DNA of 32,369 nt, from contig JOKI01000001.1 in NCBI GenBank assembly GCA_000722615.1, forward strand, positions 1,870 through 34,238, in the 5' to 3' direction. Position 1 is the first letter of the stretch. Every line of letters begins with the position of its first letter. Both the position numbers and the translations under genes were made by a program. The DNA comes from Pseudorhizobium pelagicum. Lineage in GTDB: Bacteria > Pseudomonadota > Alphaproteobacteria > Rhizobiales > Rhizobiaceae. The notes below the pieces were generated by a model. It was not told where the DNA came from and did not search any database. It saw only the letters and a list, made by a program, of their open reading frames with translations. This document shows, piece by piece, positions 6,783 to 14,514 of the stretch.

Positions 6783-8047
6783 GGCCCACTCCCTGGATTA
6801 AGGTCTTTGAACAGCTGGAAATCGATGTAGTCTCCTTGAAGCTGAAGCGATTGACGCTTCTTCTGAATCGCCCGGCGCAAGTCCGGCGTGATCCTGTCCT
6901 CACCCGACGGCACAGCCACGCTCAGCTTCGTCGCAAGTTCGGCGATCACCCTTGTTCGATAGAGCTTAACTGACTCTGCTGAGGCGTTGGGCAGATCCCA
7001 CGCTGCATCGTGGAAGATCCTCCTCTCAAAGGCGCTCTTGAAGCCGAGATCACTGCAGGTTGGAGGTCTTAGGAGGCTGTCGATTTCCTTCGGCGTAAGA
7101 CCCGCCTTCTCGTCCGTGACCGCCACGGTTACAGTAGGCTCCATTCTCCACTGCCGGATGGCGCGCCTGGTCGCCGGCCCAAACTTACGATCCGGTGTCA
7201 CACAGAGTGCCGCCTGAATGGTTTCAACCTGAAACGCCTCAAGTTTTCGTTCCACGTCGTTGACAGCACCAACAACTGCTGTTCCGACTGGAGCGGGTGT
7301 GAGAGGCTTCCTGGGATCGAAAGCTCTGACATTCTGGATCACGGGCGCTATGGCCTCAAGCGTCTTGCGCGCGTCGGCCTGGAAATCGACTGCGCGCCCC
7401 TCAACGCTCGCAAGCGCCAATTCGTTGAAGTCGGTCGTGATCGATAGAGGCGTGCAAATCCACTGGAATTCTCGCCACGTACGGATGAGCTGCGGGCGCG
7501 AAGAGATGTTCCTTGCTAGGGCTGCCTGTTCGAAAGCATTCTGCCGTTCGTCCACAATCTTCAGGATATTCTGCACCGTCAGCCCCTCAAGGGGGTCAAG
7601 ACGCGATGTATCGTAAAAGGCATTTGCAGCAGTCGATGAGAGGATTAGGTAGGAAAATAGACGCGCGCCAGCCTCCTCAAGCGTCAGGACACCGCTGATG
7701 AAAGCTTGTATTGCTGTGGTGCCATTCTTGAACTGCCTATCGCGGAGGCGCTCCTGAAATAGAAACTGGACGTAGGCTCTGCATCCGAGTCTAATTTCCC
7801 CGAAACCAGCCTGCAGGAGAGGCGTATAACTGTCGGAGCTCAGCTGGCACCTGGGAGGAACGCCTGCGGTGAGAAGGCCGGCATCCCGGCACATCACCGC
7901 GATGTAGGAGTCCAGATTGGCAGACGCGCGAGATGCACGTGGATAATTCAGCTCGTAACCGGGCCCGTGCGAGAAACTAATTCCGTTAGAAGCCTCGCAG
8001 GATACAAGAAAAAGCACTAGCAAGGCTGCAGCAGCACGCAACAGCAT
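6779..8047 (-). CDS. Lipoprotein with peptidoglycan-binding motif
   Basis: An ATG at 8062 opens the frame, but the ATG at 8047 has AGGGCAGG four bases upstream and is preferred. The N-terminus is a lipoprotein signal: L-L-R-A-A-A-A-L-L-V-L-F-L-V-S-C, with the lipidated cysteine at residue 17 from the preferred start. The long middle part (about 250 residues with several cysteines) is unrecognised. Around residues 277-302 the chain reads I-Q-A-A-L-C-V-T-P-D-R-K-F-G-P-A-T-R-R-A, which fits the PG_binding_1 fold. It is translationally coupled to the lysozyme-like gene by an ATGA overlap, so the pair may form a membrane-tethered wall-acting unit. Confidence 0.65.
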   Translation of the reverse strand: MLLRAAAALLVLFLVSCEASNGISFSHGPGYELNYPRASRASANLDSYIAVMCRDAGLLTAGVPPRCQLSSDSYTPLLQAGFGEIRLGCRAYVQFLFQERLRDRQFKNGTTAIQAFISGVLTLEEAGARLFSYLILSSTAANAFYDTSRLDPLEGLTVQNILKIVDERQNAFEQAALARNISSRPQLIRTWREFQWICTPLSITTDFNELALASVEGRAVDFQADARKTLEAIAPVIQNVRAFDPRKPLTPAPVGTAVVGAVNDVERKLEAFQVETIQAALCVTPDRKFGPATRRAIRQWRMEPTVTVAVTDEKAGLTPKEIDSLLRPPTCSDLGFKSAFERRIFHDAAWDLPNASAESVKLYRTRVIAELATKLSVAVPSGEDRITPDLRRAIQKKRQSLQLQGDYIDFQLFKDLNPGSGP

Positions 8048-8129
8048 TTGACCTGCCCTCATATGCCAAGTCCGGCTTGGCGCCGCACGCGCACTTCGAA
8101 TACAACCTTCAGCAAAGAGAAGTGTTTTC

Positions 8130-8330
8130 TTAGAAAACGTTTCTGCTACTCACGTTGTCACAGATGCATGTATTAGTTTTGCTGGCGCTGGCGGACCTAG
8201 GATTTTTGAAGACTAAGGCTGCAAAAACCTTGAACTCCGGCAGATCTCGAAAGTCCTTCAAACCGTCATCTATAGTTTCGCCGTCGCTTTCCCCTTTCTG
8301 GGTTTCACCGTAGGCGCGAACCGAAGAGCG
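8130..8330 (-). other. Open in-frame extension after the stop of the secreted-protein gene
   Basis: After the TGA of the secreted protein (8331-8333) the same frame stays open for 66 codons to a TAA at 8130-8132. It reads through a plausible protein (F-R-D-L-P-E-F-K-V-F-A-A-L-V-F-K, then C-I-C-D-N-V) and has no start codon of its own. It could be the original C-terminus cut by a nonsense mutation, or chance. An AT-rich hairpin, GTTTTC/GAAAAC, spans 8124-8138 at its end. Confidence 0.3.
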
Positions 8331-8690
8331 TCACTCTTGAACGGGCGCGGCGTCCAGTTTCCATATTTCCGAAGGCCTAACGAGGCCGCCTTCAAAGCCT
8401 ACGCCAGGGCCACAGGCACCCGCAGCCGAACACGGCGAGATTGGGGTCCCACCTCCGATCGGGACGGTCGGTCTTCCGCTGGGACCACACGGCGTCGTGT
8501 TGATGGCGAGATCCTTTCTTGCAACCCCCGGCGGGCAGGAAAGGATCGTGATGCTCTCCGACGACTGATGTTCTCCGTAAAATTCTTCCAGTCCTGGGAA
8601 CCTCTGGAAGACGTTCTCTTTGTCGTCTGCGCGTGCGGTACTGCTCGTGATCAACATCAGCAGAACGTTCAAATAGAAGAGCATTCGCAT
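8331..8690 (-). CDS. Small secreted protein
   Basis: The 119-residue protein has a clear Sec signal peptide (M-R-M-L-F-Y-L-N-V-L-L-M-L-I-T-S-S-T-A-R-A, predicted cut after A-R-A at residue 21). The mature part contains four cysteines and a glycine/proline-rich stretch (about residues 80-103), and is not recognised. The start ATG immediately follows the stop of the upstream membrane-protein gene, so the genes are co-transcribed. The frame may once have been longer; see the extension at 8130-8330. Confidence 0.6.
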   Translation of the reverse strand: MRMLFYLNVLLMLITSSTARADDKENVFQRFPGLEEFYGEHQSSESITILSCPPGVARKDLAINTTPCGPSGRPTVPIGGGTPISPCSAAGACGPGVGFEGGLVRPSEIWKLDAAPVQE

Positions 8691-9515
8691 TCAGAGCACC
8701 TCGCATAGAGTTGTTATCCGGCCGGGTACTGTCTTTGCTGTTGAGATGAAATCCTCCATCTCCTTCACCCTGGCTTCCATCTGTGCTCGGCAAACCGATT
8801 TTATTGTCCCCGAATTGGAGCTGGCTTCAAACCTTACCTCGATCTCCTTGGGCTTGATGCGATCAACAGTGTCGATGAAGGCTCCCCATGTTGCGATTTC
8901 ACCAGTCTTTGGAACATGCAAAATCTCCTTGTAAATAATCTGGCCGGCAGGTAACGCGAAGGGCGCTGCGTCATCTTCCTTGCCCAACCACTTCCCATAG
9001 TTTTCTTCATGCATTTTCACAAAGTCACGCCAATGGTAGCTGTACTTCTCACCCGCGAACGAAAACTCGATGTTCGTTGCTTCAACAGATACGGATTTGG
9101 CCGGGTCTACCGAGTTCCTGAAGACAACCGGAAATGTCACGGCCATCTGGGAGGCCCTTCTCTCTTCTTCGGTTTTCCCGGGGCCTGCCAGGGTTCGGAA
9201 ATCTATCACCCTGAGGGGGTCCATTGACAGTTGTCCCGCGGGCGGCTGTAGTGATGTTATCGTTCCCGGTGAGAAGAAGTAAGTCAGCACAAATGCGGCG
9301 ATACCGCCGCCGGCACGGATGGCGACACCCGGCCCTTTGAGAGTGACACCGAGAAAGCCTGGCACGGTCGCGACAAGGGCTCCGATTGCGAAGGACAGAA
9401 TGATTCTGACCAACTGATATAGGGACGGCTGAAAAGGTCTGTCGCGTATTACGAGATACATCACGAAGAAGACAATGATGACACCTACCCCCAAGCCCAC
9501 GCGTCTTTCGAACAT
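8691..9515 (-). CDS. Membrane protein with N-terminal TM hairpins and soluble C-terminal domain
   Basis: The frame opens with TTG at 9527, but the ATG at 9515 has GGGGGA five bases upstream and is the better start, giving 274 residues. Three hydrophobic segments fill the N-terminus (about residues 6-24, 31-53 and 61-79). The remaining roughly 190 residues are soluble, with mixed strands and helices, and end in a charged helix (M-E-A-R-V-K-E-M-E-D-F). No family is recognised. It is the first intact gene of the minus-strand envelope cluster and abuts the secreted-protein gene. Confidence 0.65.
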   Translation of the reverse strand: MFERRVGLGVGVIIVFFVMYLVIRDRPFQPSLYQLVRIILSFAIGALVATVPGFLGVTLKGPGVAIRAGGGIAAFVLTYFFSPGTITSLQPPAGQLSMDPLRVIDFRTLAGPGKTEEERRASQMAVTFPVVFRNSVDPAKSVSVEATNIEFSFAGEKYSYHWRDFVKMHEENYGKWLGKEDDAAPFALPAGQIIYKEILHVPKTGEIATWGAFIDTVDRIKPKEIEVRFEASSNSGTIKSVCRAQMEARVKEMEDFISTAKTVPGRITTLCEVL

Positions 9516-9618
9516 TGAATCCCCCAATGAAAAAGATTGCTGCGTTCATCCTGTTGCCGCTCGACCACCTACCGCGTATCTGACGGTAGCGCTCCCCTCG
9601 ACGTCGACGGTTGCCTAA

Positions 9619-10119
9619 TTACCCGGCCAAGCCGGCGCAGTTCTTCAATAGCACAATTACTTCCTGCCCCGGCTTGATGAAGCCTTCGCCATCCAAGTCA
9701 TACTCTTGGATCTCGCCGCCCAACGACTCCGTATCGCCATAGTGCCGCCGATGACTCGAACAACGTCAGCTGTGACCTCCACGGCGAGGTCCGAATGACT
9801 ACTATATGGCCAACACGTTTGGCAAAATCCTTGGCGCTCTTGCGTTTGCCGTTCCAGCCTGTTGCGAGAGGTTGGAGATATACCGGGCACCGTCCTGAAA
9901 GACCGGAAGAATGCCGAAGCCCTCCTTGGAAAGGAACTTCGCCTCGTCGGGGATGATCGTTTTCGGACGAGCTGAGCACGCACAATACTGGATAAGCGTG
10001 TCGACGCCGCTCTGCCTGAGAAAGCACAAGAAAGCGAGTCCGGCATTATTGTTCAGTCGAACGCTAACATCGCCCGCAGACCAGCCAGCCGCATTCGAGA
10101 AGCCACATCGATAGGACAT
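9619..10119 (-). pseudogene. Decayed DUF1906-like glycoside-hydrolase gene
   Basis: Three minus-strand frames must be stitched to read one protein. The first (from 10119) gives G-V-D-T-L-I-Q-Y, then K-T-I-I-P-D-E-A-K-F-L-S-K-E-G-F-G-I-L-P-V-F-Q-style text, which resembles the DUF1906 (Rv2525c-like, glycoside-hydrolase fold) domain. Near 9848 the sense moves to another frame (S-A-K-D-F-A-K-R-V-G-H-I-V), near 9800 to a third (L-A-V-E-V-T-A-D-V-V-R-V-I-G-G), and near 9742 it returns to the first (H-Y-G-D-T-E-S-L-G-G-E-I-Q-E-Y-D) and ends at TAA 9619. The shifts cancel out but break the gene. The orientation and wall-related theme match the downstream cluster. Confidence 0.5.
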
Positions 10120-10574
10120 CTATTCCCCCAGATATCGTTGTCCAAGCTCTCGTAGCTGGCGACCGCAGCGATGAAAGTGGCTGTCAACCCCATAGACTCC
10201 AGGCAGCCACCTCGGATCGTCCCGTCAGGGCAGCATTTTCACGCGATACCCAGAGATTAATCTAAGAACAGAGAATCCGTTCTACGCGCTGATGCCACAG
10301 CCTGCAAAACACCACAATTATCTGGCAACGAGAGGTACAATCTGTCCACGCGTTGCTTCGTCAAACATACTAATTCTGACATTACATCAGGAACGTATGA
10401 TACTCATGCCCAAAGAAAACGCAACACATTTCGCACCGACTACAGGATACTCTAATCGCCCCCTTTAACTGCTACTCTACGGTATTCGGTTCACTTGATC
10501 CTTTACGCACCACCTAAGTGTTCAGAAGTCATGGCCGCCACTTGTGCTCGGTTAGGCGCAGCTCTTTGGTACGA
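10120..10574. other. 455 bp without a recognisable gene
   Basis: I see no convincing open frame and no repeat array; the part around 10260-10500 is richer in A and T than its surroundings. It lies upstream of the minus-strand envelope cluster and could hold its promoter, but I cannot place one. Confidence 0.4.
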
Positions 10575-10850
10575 TCAATCCCGGCGTTCACCGATCCGCT
10601 GCCCAAGAAAAGGATCGTAACCGGTCCGGCCGCGATGCCAGAAGCTCCGGGTGAGGTATCCAAATCGCAGAAGCGTCGTCACCAAACGGCACGGCGCATC
10701 TCTCGAAAACGCATACGCCGACCCATGCGCAGAGACGGCGTTGAGCATGTCCTCCGACGCCTTCAACTGCCAGGATGAAGCCTCAAACGGAGGTAGCTGC
10801 AATACGTCGGAAACGCCTTTCATTTCGAGATCAAGGCTGGTGACGATCAC
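10575..10850 (-). pseudogene. Unrecognised protein-like fragment
   Basis: A 91-codon minus-strand frame starts at a GTG and can be extended upstream by about 14 codons (F-G-S-W-H-V-I-V-T-S-L-D-L-E-M-K-G-V-S) to an in-frame TGA, without an ATG or Shine-Dalgarno sequence. The first half reads like a real protein (S-D-V-L-Q-L-P-P-F-E-A-S-S-W-Q-L-K-A-S-E), the last third less so. I do not recognise a family. Probably a remnant; it could also be chance. Confidence 0.25.
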
Positions 10851-10921
10851 ATGCCAGGATCCGAAGAGTTTACGGCGCCGATCGGCAGGGTTTCAGTTGG
10901 CCAATAGTTGCGCGTCGTCGA

Positions 10922-11521
10922 ATGCTCGTACGGCAGCCTCTTGTCGGCACGTATCAGTTCGACCAAGGCTGGATGCGGGTAAACTTCTATCGGATGGGCA
11001 GCTCGGATTTCGATATATCGTCAAGAACTGATTACCCCGGTTCGAAGGCCAGTGTCCGCGAGATTCTGGATCTGGCAAATTCCTACTATCAGGCCGCCCA
11101 CGTCTTGTTTGGCGAAAGCCAGAAGAACCTCGTACCACTATCATCCGCCCCGGCGCGGATGGCTGCGATCCATGCCATCGAACGATACGTGAATGCGTTC
11201 TTGAGACATGAGGGTGTTGCTCCCGGAGAAATCCGTAAACGGATGCACGATCTTGATGAACCGACCCTGGTCGACAAGCTCAAACTCCGGAAAAGGACGG
11301 CTCTGCACCTGAAGGTAATGACTGCAAGGCGAGAGTACCTGATCGCGCGCTACGCCCCGGAGCGAGTGACCGATCACACTGAACTGAACCGGCTGTCTGC
11401 AACTCTGGTGGAGGTCATGATGAAGGTGGACAATTACGTGGCCTCCTCCGATAGATTTTCCCGTACCCAGCGAGACGTGTCCGCACCGCCGGCTGCTTCC
11501 TCTCAAAGGCGGCGGGGTTAA
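10922..11521 (+). CDS. HEPN-like helical protein
   Basis: The frame allows starts at ATG 10922, 10973 and 10997; none has a strong Shine-Dalgarno sequence, and the text becomes protein-like from about 10997, so the true protein may have only 174 residues. It is almost all helical: A-N-S-Y-Y-Q-A-A-H-V-L-F, then R-M-A-A-I-H-A-I-E-R-Y-V-N-A-F-L and R-K-R-M-H-D-L, a pattern seen in HEPN-fold proteins, followed by a basic tail. A HEPN role (RNA cleavage or a structural partner in conflict systems) is an inference from fold-like pattern only. It lies between gene remnants and the HTH protein and is not obviously in an operon. Confidence 0.5.
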   Translation: MLVRQPLVGTYQFDQGWMRVNFYRMGSSDFDISSRTDYPGSKASVREILDLANSYYQAAHVLFGESQKNLVPLSSAPARMAAIHAIERYVNAFLRHEGVAPGEIRKRMHDLDEPTLVDKLKLRKRTALHLKVMTARREYLIARYAPERVTDHTELNRLSATLVEVMMKVDNYVASSDRFSRTQRDVSAPPAASSQRRRG

Positions 11522-11612
11522 GCCGCAGGTTCGGGCTTCCCGGTTGCTGGTGCCCTCCTGCTTCCCCTGCGGATACTGTGCTGCTGACTGTTGCCCGAGG
11601 TGTTCAAGTGAT

Positions 11613-11622
11613 GTGATATCAC
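11613..11622. promoter_or_regulatory. Perfect 10-bp palindrome upstream of the HTH gene
   Basis: GTGATATCAC lies 23 bases before the ATG at 11646. Its position suits an operator for the helix-turn-helix protein encoded just downstream; this is inference. Confidence 0.3.
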
Positions 11623-11645
11623 GTGGTTGAGACGGGATTCATGCC

Positions 11646-12962
11646 ATGCGACTGACACGTCTTGAACTCTATGAGCGGGTTTGCAACGCGCCGCTGAGCA
11701 AGCTCGCCCCGGACTTTGGCCTTTCCGGCACGGCGCTGGCCGCAATTTGCAAACAGCACCGGATCCCCTATCCCGGCTCAGGATACTGGACGCGCAAATC
11801 GCTGGGTCTCGCCGCGGATCTACCTGCGCTCCCGGAAGGATCTGACGAACCTATAGAGCTAGTGCCTCCTGTCGCCAGGCCACGTCAGAAGAAGGCACCT
11901 GAAGAGGCTGCAAAACGAAAGGCCAGGGCGGCAGCAAAGGCTCGTCGCCTTGAACGTCACCCCCTTCTGTATGGCGTCGAAGAACACATGCGGAAGACAC
12001 GGGTTGTGAAGGACGGCGAATTCCTGCGGCCATACAAGAGAATTCTGCCGGATCTGATCTCATCCGGAGAAGCCCTGCCTCGGGCGCTCTCGATTGCAAA
12101 TGACCTGTACCTCGCACTGGACAGGCAGGGTTATCGGGTACACATCGCGCCGCCCGACGATGGCCACCGTCGCATTCAGGTGCAGGAACAGGAGGTCGAG
12201 CGGAAGGACCGGAAATACGGGCGCTACGACACTGGCAGTATCTGGGGACCGGACAGGCCGACGATCTTCTACATCGACACCGTGCCGATAGGACTGACCC
12301 TCACGGAGATGACCGAGAGAGTGACGATGAGATACCTCAATGGCGACTATCACCGTGAGGACAGCAGGCTCGTGCGTTCGATGAAGCCCTGGCAGCTGAC
12401 GCACTCCTGGACGACGGAGCAGGACATGCCTTGCGGCCGCTTCCGGGCCATCGCCTACTCCCCGAAAAATGGCGTCGACTGGTCTGTCAGCTGGCAGGAC
12501 ACGGAGCAGGAACCGCTGGTCAACGCCATTCCGGCCATCTTGAAGACCCTGAGCGCGTCGAGGGACACCCTGAAGCGACTTATGACAGCGGAGGATGAGG
12601 CCGAGGCGAAGAGGAAGAAGGAGTGGCAGGAGGAGCGGGAACGCTATGAACGGCGGGAGGATGCCCGCAAGGTCGCTCAGGCTCTTGCCGACAGTCAGCA
12701 GCAGCTTGCCGAGACCATCGAGAAGTGGGGCAAGGCGATGGCAGTCGAACGCTTTTTCGCGGATGCGGAGGAACGGCTGGCAGGTGTCGATGGCGAGCGG
12801 CGCCAACATCTGGCAGGGCGGCTGGCACTGGCGAGGGCGATGCTGGGAAGCGTGGATCCCCTGGATTTCATCGGGAACTGGCAGGCGCCTGAAGAGAGAT
12901 ACCGGTCGAAATTCGATCCGCCGGAGAAGGCTCCGGCGCATGGCGCCACAAAAGAAGAATGA
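11646..12962 (+). CDS. HTH and coiled-coil accessory protein of unknown function
   Basis: The 438-residue protein begins with a helix-turn-helix-like region (L-Y-E-R-V-C-N-A-P-L-S-K-L-A, then G-L-S-G-T-A-L-A-A-I-C-K) followed by a conserved-looking I-P-Y-P-G-S-G-Y-W (residues 39-48). Residues 78-105 are strongly basic and Ala/Lys/Arg-rich. The middle (about 130-300) is a mixed domain I do not recognise. Residues 315-380 form a long charged coiled coil (E-A-K-R-K-K-E-W-Q-E-E-R). Proteins with this N-terminal signature occur in accessory regions of alphaproteobacteria. It is 265 bp upstream of the methyltransferase on the same strand, so it could regulate or accompany the restriction locus. Confidence 0.6.
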   Translation: MRLTRLELYERVCNAPLSKLAPDFGLSGTALAAICKQHRIPYPGSGYWTRKSLGLAADLPALPEGSDEPIELVPPVARPRQKKAPEEAAKRKARAAAKARRLERHPLLYGVEEHMRKTRVVKDGEFLRPYKRILPDLISSGEALPRALSIANDLYLALDRQGYRVHIAPPDDGHRRIQVQEQEVERKDRKYGRYDTGSIWGPDRPTIFYIDTVPIGLTLTEMTERVTMRYLNGDYHREDSRLVRSMKPWQLTHSWTTEQDMPCGRFRAIAYSPKNGVDWSVSWQDTEQEPLVNAIPAILKTLSASRDTLKRLMTAEDEAEAKRKKEWQEERERYERREDARKVAQALADSQQQLAETIEKWGKAMAVERFFADAEERLAGVDGERRQHLAGRLALARAMLGSVDPLDFIGNWQAPEERYRSKFDPPEKAPAHGATKEE

Positions 12963-12977
12963 AGAGTACCGGAGAAA

Positions 12978-13066
12978 TCAGCATAGCGCCGCTCCGCGGG
13001 ATTTCGGGAGTTCTCGACACGGCACGGGCGGAAAAAGGCCCGCCGCAGGAGCCTCAGCATAGCGCC
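12978..13066. repeat. Pair of 13-bp direct repeats upstream of the methyltransferase
   Basis: TCAGCATAGCGCC occurs at 12978-12990 and again at 13054-13066, 76 bases apart, in the 265-bp gap before the dcm-like gene. Candidate binding sites for a regulator; no other copy was noticed in the window. Confidence 0.4.
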
Positions 13067-13087
13067 CGCAGGGGAGGCGGGACCGAC

Positions 13088-13104
13088 CGGCCCCGCTCGG
13101 GCCG
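13088..13104 (+). terminator. GC-rich hairpin, possible terminator of the HTH gene
   Basis: CGGCCC (13088-13093) and GGGCCG (13099-13104) form a six-pair stem with a five-base loop. Only two T follow, so intrinsic termination would be weak. Confidence 0.25.
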
Positions 13105-13211
13105 TTCCATCTGGAGCCGCCACAGCGGCGCGCCCGAAAATTAATCTGTACACCAACCGATCCACCCACCGAACAAAACAGGAACATGTATTGATCGCGA
13201 GGGGAAATCCT

Positions 13212-13232
13212 GTCATTTTGTCAAAAAATGAC
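13212..13232. promoter_or_regulatory. Inverted repeat at the methyltransferase start, likely autoregulatory operator
   Basis: GTCATTTT (13212-13219) and AAAATGAC (13225-13232) are perfect 8-base arms with a five-base spacer. The right arm includes the ATG at 13228; if translation starts at ATG 13255 the site lies wholly in the leader. Methyltransferases of the M.SsoII/M.EcoRII group carry an N-terminal HTH that represses their own promoter through an inverted repeat, and this protein has such a domain. Confidence 0.5.
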
Positions 13233-14514
13233 CCAGCAGCGATTCGAGGACAGCATGCGCCACAGTGCCCGGACGGAATTTACAGCTCTTCGGGAAAAGG
13301 CAGGAATGACAGTTGCGCAGGCAGCCGAACTGCTGGACGTTTCACCGAGGACGGCCAGACGGTACGAGGATGGCGAAAGCAAGCCTCGCCGTCTGGAGAT
13401 AAAGGCCCTTGAGCGGATTGCCCGACAGGGAGCCAAGGAGCCGCCGACACGGTTCCGGTTCATCGACCTCTTTGCAGGCATAGGCGGTCTGCGCCTCGGT
13501 TTCGAAAGCATCGGCGGTCACTGTGCCTTCACCTCCGAGTGGGATCCGCACAGCCAGAAAACCTACGCGCTGAACTATCGCGACAACCACGAGATTGGCG
13601 GAGACATCCGCGAATTCTCGCAGGATCCCGGAAAGATCCCGGAGCACGACGTGTTGCTGGCAGGCTTCCCCTGCCAGCCTTTCTCGATCGCAGGCGTCTC
13701 CAAGAAGAACGCTCTCGGGCGTCCCCATGGCTTCCTCTGCGACACGCAGGGCACGCTGTTTTTTGATACGGCGCAGATCATTGCCCATCACCGGCCTGCG
13801 GCTTTCGTCCTGGAGAACGTCAAGAATCTGGAAAGTCATGATGGCGGTCGCACCTTTGCGACGATCATGAACGTTCTCACCAACGAGCTCGGCTATCACG
13901 TCCAGCACCGGGTGATCAGCTCTGAGCCCTGGGTTCCGCAGAAACGTGAGCGCGTCTTTATCGTCGGCTTCAGGGAGCCGACGGATTTCGATTTCGGTTC
14001 GCTTGTTATTCCCGACCCGAAGAAAGGCCCCAAACTGGGCAGCATTCTGGAGCCGCACGATGAGGTCGATCCCAAGTACACCCTGACGCCCCGGCTCTGG
14101 GAGTATCTCCAGAATTACAAGGCCAAACATCAGTCAAAGGGCAACGGATTTGGCTTCAGTCTCTTCGGGCCGAATGACGTAACCCGGACACTGTCGGCGC
14201 GCTACTACAAGGATGGGTCCGAGGTTCTGGTCGAGCAGCCAGGGAAAAGGCCCCGGCGGCTCACCCCGCTCGAATGCGCCCGCTTGATGGGTTTTGACCG
14301 CGGCGACCGGCGCTTCAAGATCGCAGTTTCCGACACCCAGGCGTACCGACAGTTCGGAAACGCTGTTGTGGTCCCTGTCGTGGAATTTGTCGCGCAGGCG
14401 ATGGAAGAACACATCATGGCGGCGCTGCGCAAAGCTGAAAACGAGCCGTCGGTCATCGCAGACATCCGGTCTGTAACAAGGCCCGACAGGGTGCTGATGG
14501 CCGCGAATGGCTGA
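13228..14514 (+). CDS. dcm: DNA (cytosine-5-)-methyltransferase, Dcm/M.EcoRII type, with N-terminal HTH
   Basis: It transfers a methyl group from S-adenosylmethionine to C5 of cytosine. Residues 17-67 form an XRE-like HTH (A-L-R-E-K-A-G-M-T-V-A-Q-A-A-E-L-L). Then come motif I, F-I-D-L-F-A-G-I-G-G (78-87), motif IV, G-F-P-C-Q-P-F-S with catalytic C149, motif VI, V-L-E-N-V-K-N-L, motif VIII, P-Q-K-R-E-R-V, and motifs IX-X (R-L-T-P-L-E-C-A-R-L-M-G-F; Y-R-Q-F-G-N-A-V-V-V-P-V). The stretches A-G-V-S-K-K-N-A-L-G-R, H-G-F-L-C-D-T-Q-G-T-L-F-F-D, and K-G-N-G-F-G-F match the Dcm/M.EcoRII family closely, so CCWGG is the predicted target. ATG 13228 lacks a Shine-Dalgarno sequence; ATG 13255 follows GAGGACAGC and may be the true start (419 residues). 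It overlaps vsr by eight bases. Confidence 0.95.
   Translation: MTQQRFEDSMRHSARTEFTALREKAGMTVAQAAELLDVSPRTARRYEDGESKPRRLEIKALERIARQGAKEPPTRFRFIDLFAGIGGLRLGFESIGGHCAFTSEWDPHSQKTYALNYRDNHEIGGDIREFSQDPGKIPEHDVLLAGFPCQPFSIAGVSKKNALGRPHGFLCDTQGTLFFDTAQIIAHHRPAAFVLENVKNLESHDGGRTFATIMNVLTNELGYHVQHRVISSEPWVPQKRERVFIVGFREPTDFDFGSLVIPDPKKGPKLGSILEPHDEVDPKYTLTPRLWEYLQNYKAKHQSKGNGFGFSLFGPNDVTRTLSARYYKDGSEVLVEQPGKRPRRLTPLECARLMGFDRGDRRFKIAVSDTQAYRQFGNAVVVPVVEFVAQAMEEHIMAALRKAENEPSVIADIRSVTRPDRVLMAANG

Noticed and set aside
10266..10282. GAAC and GTTC half-sites resembling an alphaproteobacterial LexA box
   Set aside because: The spacing is nine bases and the arms are inverted, while the known box is GTTC-N7-GTTC in direct repeat, and no damage-response gene follows.
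13342..14130. Minus-strand frame of 262 codons opposite the methyltransferase
   Set aside because: Antisense shadow of a gene with all cytosine-5 methyltransferase motifs; its own translation has no recognisable domain.
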